A DNA stretch of 64,000 nucleotides. Origin: DASPKT01 sp035626475. GTDB lineage: Bacteria; Pseudomonadota; Alphaproteobacteria; Azospirillales; Azospirillaceae. The position numbers and the translations under genes were made by a program. The stretch is taken from NCBI GenBank assembly GCA_035626475.1, contig DASPNP010000037.1:1-64000 (forward strand). The letters run 5' to 3'. The notes below the pieces were generated by a model that saw only the letters and a list, made by a program, of their open reading frames with translations, had not been told where the DNA came from and made no database searches. Of this stretch, positions 34,870-41,470 are shown piece by piece (the stretch's first letter is position 1; every line of letters starts with the position of its first letter).

Positions 34870-35793
34870 ATGGTACGCCGCCTGCCGCCGCTGAACGCGC
34901 TGCGCACCTTCGAGGCCGCCGCCCGGCACCTCTCCTTCACCCGCGCGGCGGAGGAGCTGGCCGTCACCCAGGCCGCCGTCAGCTACCAGATCCGCCAGCT
35001 GGAGGAGCATGTCGGGCGGCCGCTGTTCCTGCGCCTGACCCGCAGCCTGGCGTTGACCGAGGCGGGGGCGGAGCTGCTGCCCGTCGTGGCGGACGCCTTC
35101 GACCGCATCCGGCTGACGGTGGAGCGGCTGGGGGAGCGGCGCGGCGGCCAGGTGCTGTCGATCAGCGCGCTCCCCACCTTCGCCGCCCATTGGCTGGTGC
35201 CGCGGCTGGGCCATTTCCAGGTGATGCGGCCCGACATCGCCGTGCGACTGGAGGCGACGCCGCGGCTGGTCGATTTGGAGCGCGAGGATGTCGACGTCGC
35301 CATCCGTAGCGGCCAGGGCGTCTGGCCGGGCCTGCGGTCGGAGAAGCTGGTCGATTTCCGCATCACACCGCTGCTGGCGCCGTCGCTGGCGGAACGGGCC
35401 GGCGGCGTGCGCGCGCCGGAGGATCTGCTGAAGCTGCCGCTGATCGGCGGCCTGGACGCCGACGACGCGCGCGACTGGCACGACTGGTTCAGGCTGGCCG
35501 GCCATCCGGTGACGGCGCTGCCGCCCGGCCCGCATTTCGGCACCCACGGCATGGCCGGCCAGGCCGCGGCCATGGGTCAGGGAGTGGCGATGCTGTGCCC
35601 GACCTTCTTCGCCGGCGAGATCGCCTCGGGAAGACTGCTGATGCCCTTCCCCGGCCTGATCCTGGACACCAAGTCCGCCTACTGGCTGGCCTTCCCGGAA
35701 CGCCGGGCGGAGGAGCCGAAGATCAAGGCCTTCGCCGACTGGCTCCGGCAGGAGGTCGGCGCCTGCGGCGACCGTTGCGCGCTGATCGTGTAG
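34870..35793 (+). CDS. LysR-family transcriptional regulator, GcvA type
   Basis: A 307-residue regulator. The helix-turn-helix (residues 7-66) reads LPPLNALRTFEAAARHLSFT and AEELAVTQAAVSYQIRQLE, very like GcvA. The effector domain follows, with LGHFQVMRPDIAVRLEATPRL. GGAG lies 7 bases before the ATG. GcvA-like proteins in alphaproteobacteria are numerous and rarely control glycine cleavage; this one probably acts on the divergent DUF1127-like gene through the 131-base region between them. It ends two bases from the convergent membrane-protein gene. Confidence 0.93.
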   Translation: MVRRLPPLNALRTFEAAARHLSFTRAAEELAVTQAAVSYQIRQLEEHVGRPLFLRLTRSLALTEAGAELLPVVADAFDRIRLTVERLGERRGGQVLSISALPTFAAHWLVPRLGHFQVMRPDIAVRLEATPRLVDLEREDVDVAIRSGQGVWPGLRSEKLVDFRITPLLAPSLAERAGGVRAPEDLLKLPLIGGLDADDARDWHDWFRLAGHPVTALPPGPHFGTHGMAGQAAAMGQGVAMLCPTFFAGEIASGRLLMPFPGLILDTKSAYWLAFPERRAEEPKIKAFADWLRQEVGACGDRCALIV

Positions 35794-35794
35794 C

Positions 35795-36160
35795 TCACGC
35801 GTTCCACCAGCCCGGCCGGGCCAGCGCGCGGGCGGCAAGCGCCCCAACGGCGCAGGCCAGGCCGGCGGGGACGAAGGCGACGGCGGCGGCGATGGCGGCG
35901 GCGGGCAGCACCTGCTCCGGCGGCACGCCGACCGGCACCGGCACCGCCAGATGCGAGAACAGGACCCCGGCGGCCACCGCGAGGCCGCTCAAGCCCGCCG
36001 CCGCCGGCAGCAGCGCGCCCAGCAGCAGGCCCGAGGCCGCCAGGATCAGGAATGTCTCCCGCAGCTCCGCCGCCGCCAGGTCCCACAGCCCGGCGACGAG
36101 GCCGAGGATGAGCGCCAGCAGGAGGATCGCGAACAGGCGGGAGGGCGAGAAGACCATCAT
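35795..36160 (-). CDS. Small hypothetical integral membrane protein
   Basis: A 121-residue protein with about four membrane spans (LFAILLLALILGLVAGL, TFLILAASGLLLGALLPAAAG, LSGLAVAAGVLFSHLAV, AIAAAVAFVPAGLACAVGALAA) and almost no soluble parts. The start is MMVFSPSRL at 36160 or one codon later; no strong ribosome-binding site is visible. I do not recognise a family. It is convergent with the LysR gene and stands alone next to the nested repeat region. Confidence 0.55.
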   Translation of the reverse strand: MMVFSPSRLFAILLLALILGLVAGLWDLAAAELRETFLILAASGLLLGALLPAAAGLSGLAVAAGVLFSHLAVPVPVGVPPEQVLPAAAIAAAVAFVPAGLACAVGALAARALARPGWWNA

Positions 36161-36299
36161 GGAGCACCGGGTGGCGACGGGGACAGGCTCCATCCCACCA
36201 CCGGAATGCGGCGCAAAGCGGGCCGCGGCCGGGCGTTTACGGGGAATGCCGGTTGCCAAGGCCGGTCAGGGATTGGTGATGACAGAGCGAACCAATTCC

Positions 36300-36513
36300 C
36301 GTCACCCCGGCGCAGGCCGGGGCCCAGGGGTTGCAGCGGGATGCGTCCGATGCAGCGCTGGCTTGGTTCGTAGGTCGCATGGAGCGCAGGCGCAATGCGA
36401 CATCCCGGCCGGAGCATGTCGCATTGCGCTTGCGCTCCATGCGACCTACGGGCGTGCTTCATCGACCACCCATGGCTGCAACCCCTGGGTCCCGGCTTGC
36501 GCCGGGATGACGG
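36300..36513. repeat. Intergenic inverted repeat, family C, copy 2, interrupted by a family B element
   Basis: The left arm at 36300-36336 contains GGCCCAGGGGTTGCAG and the right arm at 36476-36513 CTGCAACCCCTGGG, matching the arms of the copy at 15793-15955. Instead of that copy's centre, this one holds a complete family B element (36369-36450). The flanking parts of the 423-base gap (36161-36299 and 36514-36583) show no gene; 36241-36299 carries the short inverted pair GGATTGGT/ACCAATTCC. Confidence 0.85.
36369..36450. repeat. Intergenic inverted repeat, family B, copy 2 (nested)
   Basis: CGTAGGTCGCATGGAGCG and CGCTCCATGCGACCTACG form perfect arms, and the inner CGCAATGCGACAT and ATGTCGCATTGCG are also complementary. 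The unit is the same length, within a base or so, as the copy at 5615-5697, and shares its right flank (GGGCG...CTTC). Confidence 0.9.
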
Positions 36514-36583
36514 TCCAGAGATGGGCAGACGCGCAGGACTCACACGACCGGTGTTCCGAAAAGCCCGCCCCGATGCGATCCCG

Positions 36584-37114
36584 TCACATCTCCTCGGGAT
36601 TGCGGTCGAAGCGCTCGCCGCCCTTGACGGTGTAGCCGCGCTCGGGCGGGTGGCGCTGGCCGGCCTTGGCGAGCGCCGCCTTGGGGCTGGCCGCCCAGAC
36701 CATGTAGCGCCGCCCCTGCTGCCAGGACTGCACCACGTCGGCCGGCGCATGCTTGGCGACACGGTTGAAGTTCGGGTTGGTGATGGTGACGACATAGGCG
36801 CCGTCCTCCGGCGCCTTGCGGTCGTCGAACAGGTAGAGGTACTGGGCCGAGGCCTTGCGGGCGGAGACCTCGCTCTCGGTCGTGCCGATATGGCCGGTCA
36901 GCTGCTCCAGCTCCCGCTTCATGGCGCGTTCCTCGCGCTTCAGCTGCAGGACGGTACGGGCCTGGTCGCGGACCGAGACGCTGAGCTCGGCCACCTGGCG
37001 GCGGCGCGCCTCCTGGCTGAGCTTGGCGCGGCGGATGCGCTTGGAGGCGCCGCCGAGCACCTGGCTGGCGGCGGCGAGGCCGGCGATGATTCCCATCCAG
37101 ACGGTGAAGCTCAT
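36584..37114 (-). CDS. Membrane-anchored coiled-coil protein, second of a pair
   Basis: A 176-residue protein: N-terminal membrane segment (FTVWMGIIAGLAAASQVLG), a basic coiled coil at residues about 27-80 (RRQVAELSVSVRDQARTVLQLKRE), and a C-terminal mixed domain (QYLYLFDD...YVVTITNPNFNRVAKHA). The ATG at 37114 overlaps the TGA of the upstream gene by one base (TGATG), so the two are coupled. The domain order matches its upstream partner, and both end in a small alpha/beta domain around an aromatic-rich strand, which suggests paralogy or a heteromeric complex. No known family is recognised. Confidence 0.7.
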   Translation of the reverse strand: MSFTVWMGIIAGLAAASQVLGGASKRIRRAKLSQEARRRQVAELSVSVRDQARTVLQLKREERAMKRELEQLTGHIGTTESEVSARKASAQYLYLFDDRKAPEDGAYVVTITNPNFNRVAKHAPADVVQSWQQGRRYMVWAASPKAALAKAGQRHPPERGYTVKGGERFDRNPEEM

Positions 37115-37719
37115 CACGCCTGCTCCAGCGCGCCGTCCATGTCGCCGAACCCCGCCAGCCCGTCCTCGTCGGGCTCGCGGATCTCCACGATGTGGAACCC
37201 GTTGGAGCTGGGATAGTAGCTCTCGATCAGCGCCTTGGCGTCGCCGATGGTCAGCGCCCAGGCGTAGACGTACTGGGTGCGGCTCCAGGCCTTGGACAGG
37301 CCGGGGACCTCCTTCTGCTCCAGCACCGCGCGCTGCACCAGCCGGTTGATCACGGCGGCCATGAACTTGCGCGGCACCCGCTCGGCCCGCAGGAAGGCGT
37401 CCTCCTCGCCCAGCACGCGGACCAGCGTGTCGCGCGTGTCCTCGATGTCGGCGAGGCGCTTGACCACCATGTAGTTGCGCCGCCGGGCCGACTTCAGCTC
37501 GGCGTCCAGCTTGGCCATGCGCGGCAGCAGCTTGGTGCGGCGGTCCTGGAACTTGCGCGACAGCGCGTTCAGCGCGCTGAAGCGGGCGTCAAGCCGGTCG
37601 GCCGCGTCGCCCTTGACTACGCCCTGCTCGATCAGGTGCGTGATGCCGAGCGCGCCCAGGTACGACAGCCCGCCGATTGTCAGGCAGATGACGCCGGCCT
37701 GGACGAGATCGGACAACAT
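37114..37719 (-). CDS. Membrane-anchored coiled-coil protein, first of a pair
   Basis: A 201-residue protein: a hydrophobic N-terminus (VICLTIGGLSYLGALGITHLI), a basic helical region at about 45-110 (RKFQDRRTKLLPRMAKLDAEL, YMVVKRLADIEDTRDTLVRVL), and a C-terminal domain (TQYVYAWALTIGDAKALIESYY...GFHIVEIREPDEDG). It is coupled to the next gene by a one-base overlap. I do not recognise the family. Both proteins look like single-span inner-membrane proteins with cytoplasmic coiled coils, a shape used by scaffold or cell-envelope organising factors. Confidence 0.7.
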   Translation of the reverse strand: MLSDLVQAGVICLTIGGLSYLGALGITHLIEQGVVKGDAADRLDARFSALNALSRKFQDRRTKLLPRMAKLDAELKSARRRNYMVVKRLADIEDTRDTLVRVLGEEDAFLRAERVPRKFMAAVINRLVQRAVLEQKEVPGLSKAWSRTQYVYAWALTIGDAKALIESYYPSSNGFHIVEIREPDEDGLAGFGDMDGALEQA

Positions 37720-37823
37720 GGCGACAGGCCCTGGACTGGACGATGGTTCTAGGCACTATCGAAGCCTGCGGGGTACCCCCCTTGTCAAGGCAATCCGGGT
37801 TTCATTCATTGCCCCGGAACGAC

Positions 37824-38900
37824 CTATTCCTCGATGAGCACGAAGGTCGCTCCCGGTTCGCCCCACACCTCTGCCCAGCACCGGCCCCAGGCCGGCGGAA
37901 TGGTCCAGGTGACCCCGGCTTCGGCCTTGGCGGTGAGGGTCTTCTTCTCGCACCGGACGGAGATGCGGTCGAGCGCTCCCCCGGTCGGCTCGAGGGAGAT
38001 CGTGCGGCGCATCGGGGCATAGGACCAGGAGGCGCGGCCGGCCGGGCAGGCCCCCTCCTCGCGGCAGGCTTCCTCCAGCACGCCGGCGATGAGCAGGGGC
38101 CTGGCGCCGTCACGCAGGGCGAGGAGCTTGGCGACCGCGCCCTGGAGTTCATCCGGCACGGTCCCGCCCGCCTCCAGCAACCGCCCATGGGTCAGGAACG
38201 CGTCGCCGTAACGGCGGGTCGCCAGCTCCAGCCGCAGCTGCTGCGCCAGCAGGTCCGGGTAGAAGTCCCGCTCGATCGCGGCCTTGTGGCGGGTCGACCG
38301 GCGCAGATAGGCCAGCGCCTTCGACGGCTCGTCGCGCATCGCGTGGTAGCGCGCGAAGCGGGTGAAGAGATAGGCGTACTCGTAGAGGGTGACGCCGCCG
38401 CGGTCGAGCGTGCCGAGCATCTCCCGCGCCTCGTCCAGCTTGCCCCCATCAAGCAGCCCGTCGACCTGCCTCAGCTTCCGCACGAACTCGCGCCGGGCCC
38501 CCAGGCCTCGGTCGGCCAGGCGGAAGACCATGCGGAACTGCACGTTCGGCTGCTCGACCGGCAGGCCGTCCAGCGTGGCCGGCTTGAAGACGGCGTGCCG
38601 CATCGCCTGGGTGGCCGAACGCTCGAACTCGTCGCGGCCGCTGGCGTCGATCACCTCGAGGTCGGCGACGCTGCCGTCCGGCTTCACGGTGAAGCGGAAA
38701 TCGACCCACCCCTCGCGCCCGGTCCGGATCGCCTCGATCGGGTAGACGGGCTTCTGGAACCGGTCCGGCACCGCATGCACGAGGACGGCCGCGCCAGCCC
38801 CCTCCAGGACGGGCGGCGCGCCGCCGGCCGCGGAGACGGTCTGGCCGAGGGCGGGCGCGGCCAGGAGGACCAGCAGGAGGGGCAGGCGGAGGAGCGGCAT
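37824..38900 (-). CDS. Secreted TonB-C-terminal-domain protein with helical repeats
   Basis: A 358-residue protein with a cleavable-looking signal (LLRLPLLLVLLAAPALG). A TonB C-terminal domain is at residues about 40-130: KPVYPIEAIRTGREGWVDFRFTV, then VSDLEVIDASG-like strands and FKPATLDGLPVEQP. This is the domain by which TonB touches receptors, but here it follows a signal peptide directly, with no membrane anchor or Pro-rich spacer. Residues 130-280 are helical repeats, and the C-terminus has several Cys. It is more likely a periplasmic adaptor than a true energy transducer. Confidence 0.8.
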   Translation of the reverse strand: MPLLRLPLLLVLLAAPALGQTVSAAGGAPPVLEGAGAAVLVHAVPDRFQKPVYPIEAIRTGREGWVDFRFTVKPDGSVADLEVIDASGRDEFERSATQAMRHAVFKPATLDGLPVEQPNVQFRMVFRLADRGLGARREFVRKLRQVDGLLDGGKLDEAREMLGTLDRGGVTLYEYAYLFTRFARYHAMRDEPSKALAYLRRSTRHKAAIERDFYPDLLAQQLRLELATRRYGDAFLTHGRLLEAGGTVPDELQGAVAKLLALRDGARPLLIAGVLEEACREEGACPAGRASWSYAPMRRTISLEPTGGALDRISVRCEKKTLTAKAEAGVTWTIPPAWGRCWAEVWGEPGATFVLIEE

Positions 38901-38944
38901 CGGTCACCCTGGATGCGGTAACGCTACAGCCGCCTGAATATTAC

Positions 38945-38973
38945 GCGCCGGGGTTGATGCGCAACCCCGGCGC
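38945..38973 (-). terminator. Hairpin downstream of the MDR reductase gene
   Basis: GCGCCGGGGTTG and CAACCCCGGCGC form a perfect 12-bp stem with a five-base loop, 12 bases after the reductase stop codon on the minus strand. It is followed on that strand by GTAATATT in place of a clean T-run. Confidence 0.6.
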
Positions 38974-38984
38974 TCGTCCCCTCC

Positions 38985-40013
38985 TCAGCGCCCGGCCGGC
39001 TCATCGCCGACGCGGACCACCAGCTTGCCCATGTTGCCGCCGGAGAAGAGCTTGCGCAGCGAGCCAACGGCGCCCTCCAGCCCCTCATCCAGGTCGACGT
39101 GCCACTTCAGCTTGCCTTCCGCGATCCAGGGGCCGACTTCGCGCGCCATCTCGCCCATGCGGTGCATGAAGTCCAGCACGATGAAGCCCTCCATGCGGCA
39201 GCGGCGGACCAGCAGCACGTCCATGTTGCGGGGCCCGGGCTGCGGCTCGGTGGCGTTGTACTGGCTGATCAGGCCGCAGAGCGGGATACGCGCCTTCTGG
39301 TTCAGCAGGCTGTAGACCGTCTCGGTGATCCAGCCGCCGACATTCTCGAAATACACGTCCACGCCCTTGGGGCAGGCCTCCTTCAGCTTGGCGCGCAGGT
39401 CGCCCGACTTGTAGGAGACGGCGGCGTCGAAGCCCATCTCCTTGACCAGCCAGTCGGCCTTCTCGTCGGTGCTGCAGATGCCGACGGCGCGGCAGCCGCG
39501 CAGCTTGGCGAACTGGCCGACCATGGTGCCGACCGCGCCGGCGGCGGCCGAGACCACCACCGTCTCCCCCTCCTTGGGCTGGCCGATCTCGTAGAGCCCG
39601 AAATAGGCGGTGGCGCCGGTCATGCCCAGCACGCTGGTGAAGGCCAGCAGCGGCACGCCCGGCAGGCGCGGCACCACGTCCCAGCCCTTGCCGTCGGTCA
39701 CGGTCCAGTCGGCCCAGCCGCCCAGGCCGGTGACGACGTCGCCGGCCTTGAACTTCGGATGGTTGCTGCGCGTCACCTCGCCGATGACCAGGCCCCACAT
39801 GACGGAGCCCAGCGGGATGATCGGGAGGTAGCTGGCGCGCTCCATCCAGACGCGGTTGGAGGGGTCGAGCGACAGGTAGATGGTGCGGACCAGGATCTGC
39901 CCCTCGCCCGGCTCGGGCACCGGGCCCTCGCGCCATTTCAGGATCTCCTCGTAATTGTCGCCGTTCGGGCGCGCCTCGAGGATCCACTGGCGGTTCACGG
40001 TGGTCTGGCTCAT
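38985..40013 (-). CDS. NADP-dependent MDR oxidoreductase (CurA / leukotriene B4 dehydrogenase type)
   Basis: A 342-residue cytoplasmic reductase of the zinc-free medium-chain family that reduces the C=C bond of enones (PTGR, CurA, YncB). It begins MSQTTVNRQWILEARPNGD, with WMERASYLPIIPLGSVMWG, the coenzyme motif VVSAAAGAVGTMVGQFAKLRG (near 155) and the family signature FENVGGWITETVYSLL. No zinc-ligand Cys cluster is present, as expected. It is monocistronic. Substrate is unknown; detoxification of reactive enones is the usual role. Confidence 0.92.
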   Translation of the reverse strand: MSQTTVNRQWILEARPNGDNYEEILKWREGPVPEPGEGQILVRTIYLSLDPSNRVWMERASYLPIIPLGSVMWGLVIGEVTRSNHPKFKAGDVVTGLGGWADWTVTDGKGWDVVPRLPGVPLLAFTSVLGMTGATAYFGLYEIGQPKEGETVVVSAAAGAVGTMVGQFAKLRGCRAVGICSTDEKADWLVKEMGFDAAVSYKSGDLRAKLKEACPKGVDVYFENVGGWITETVYSLLNQKARIPLCGLISQYNATEPQPGPRNMDVLLVRRCRMEGFIVLDFMHRMGEMAREVGPWIAEGKLKWHVDLDEGLEGAVGSLRKLFSGGNMGKLVVRVGDEPAGR

Positions 40014-40170
40014 CGGTCTGTCTCTCCCCTGCCGTCGGCGTTTCTGGTTGCGGCCACTCTGGCACAGGCCTCCGACCTTTTGCCAGCGGGGCCGGCGCCG
40101 AAATCCCTGTCATCCCGGATGCAAGCGGCGGTAGAGTGTCGGCACCAGGGAGAAACGCCGGGACGGGCGT

Positions 40171-41280
40171 ATGATCATAGGGTTACCGAAATTCGAGCCG
40201 GCCGTTGAGGCGCGGTTCGTGGCGTGGCGCAAGCAGCACGTCCGCGTCCAGATGTCCGGCCCGGTCATCGTCGGCGCGCTGGCGCTGCTGGGCTATGCCG
40301 CCTGGGACACGGTGCTGGACCCGCGCTGGGCCGCCTGGTCCGTCGCCATAAGGCTGAGCGGCGCGCTGATCATGATCGCCTGCGTCTGGAAGCTGGCGCG
40401 CGACCCCGAGGCGCCGCTCACCCCGCTCTCCCTGTTGATCGTCACCGCCGGTACCAGCGCCATCGCGCTCACCCAGTTCCTGGTCGACCGCGGCTGGGAC
40501 TTCGGCACGGCCGGGCTGGCGCTGTTCCCCACCGTCTCCGCCATCGCCGTGGTGCGGGCGCGCGACATACCGGCGGTCAATCTGCCGCCCTTCCTGGTCG
40601 TGGCGGGGCTGCTGGCGCTGGACGGGGTGAGCGGCTTCGTCCTGTTCAACACGCTGGCCTTCCTCGGCACCGGCATCTTCACCGCCTACATCCTGGCGAT
40701 CGGGCTTGAGCGGTCCTACCGCGAGGCCTACCGGCTGGAGGCCAATCTGGAGGCGGAGGCCCGGCAGGACCCGCTGACCGGGGTCGCCAACCGCCGCCGC
40801 TTCGTCGAGCAGGCGGTGCTGGAGGTCGAGCGCACCCGCCGTTTCCAGCGGCCGCTGTCGGCGCTGCTGCTGGATCTGGACCATTTCAAGCGCATCAATG
40901 ACAGTCACGGCCACGCCGTCGGCGACGAGGTGCTGCGCGCCGTGGCCCAGCTCTGCCAGCGCTCGCTGCGCCAGACCGACCTGTTCGCCCGGCTGGGCGG
41001 CGAGGAGTTCGTGGCGCTGCTGCCCGAGACCGACATCGAGGAGGCGGCGATCCTGGGCGAGCGGCTGCGGGCATTGCTGGAGGCCACGCCGGCCCTGGAG
41101 ACGCCGTCCCGGCTGGTGGTCACCACCTGCGTCGGCGTCGCCACCTGCGACCTCAGCAACCCGTCCTGGCAGGACATGCTGGAGGCCGGCGACCGGGCGC
41201 TGTACGAGGCCAAGCGCCGCGGCCGCAACCGCGTCGTCCGCGCCGACCGTATCGACGAGCGGCTGGAAGAGGCGGTCTGA
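40171..41280 (+). CDS. Membrane diguanylate cyclase (GGDEF)
   Basis: A 369-residue protein. Six hydrophobic spans occupy residues about 30-175 with short loops (an MHYT/7TM-like sensor without a recognised family); a linker helix and a GGDEF domain follow (about 195-360). The active site reads GGEEF near 276, and an RxxD inhibitory site (RQTD) lies five residues before it, so it should make c-di-GMP and be product-inhibited. With the GADEF-EAL protein at 18767 it makes two c-di-GMP enzymes in the window. It is monocistronic. Confidence 0.92.
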   Translation: MIIGLPKFEPAVEARFVAWRKQHVRVQMSGPVIVGALALLGYAAWDTVLDPRWAAWSVAIRLSGALIMIACVWKLARDPEAPLTPLSLLIVTAGTSAIALTQFLVDRGWDFGTAGLALFPTVSAIAVVRARDIPAVNLPPFLVVAGLLALDGVSGFVLFNTLAFLGTGIFTAYILAIGLERSYREAYRLEANLEAEARQDPLTGVANRRRFVEQAVLEVERTRRFQRPLSALLLDLDHFKRINDSHGHAVGDEVLRAVAQLCQRSLRQTDLFARLGGEEFVALLPETDIEEAAILGERLRALLEATPALETPSRLVVTTCVGVATCDLSNPSWQDMLEAGDRALYEAKRRGRNRVVRADRIDERLEEAV

Positions 41281-41314
41281 GGGCCGGTCCCGTCCGCCGG
41301 CGGCGCTGGCGGGG

Positions 41315-41436
41315 TGCGGCCTTCGACAGGCTCAGGCTGAGGGGGGTTGTTGCTGCTCCCGGCCAAGCCTGCGGCGGTTCAGACCGGGAGTGCCTCGCGC
41401 ATCCCGATCCTCATGCTGAGCTTGTCGAAGCACGCA
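41315..41436. repeat. Intergenic inverted repeat, family A, copy 3
   Basis: Arms CTTCGACAGGCTCAGGCTGA and TCATGCTGAGCTTGTCGAAG, inner pair CTCCCGG/CCGGGAG. It lies between the convergent diguanylate cyclase and inverse autotransporter genes. Confidence 0.85.
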
Positions 41437-41470
41437 CCCCGGCACAGCCCCACCCCTCGTTCCGCCCCCC

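Noticed and set aside
34474..35847. Long minus-strand frame opposite the LysR gene
   Set aside because: It covers the LysR gene antisense with a His/Gln/Arg-rich translation; only the short in-phase DUF1127-like gene at 34559-34738 has family motifs and a ribosome-binding site.
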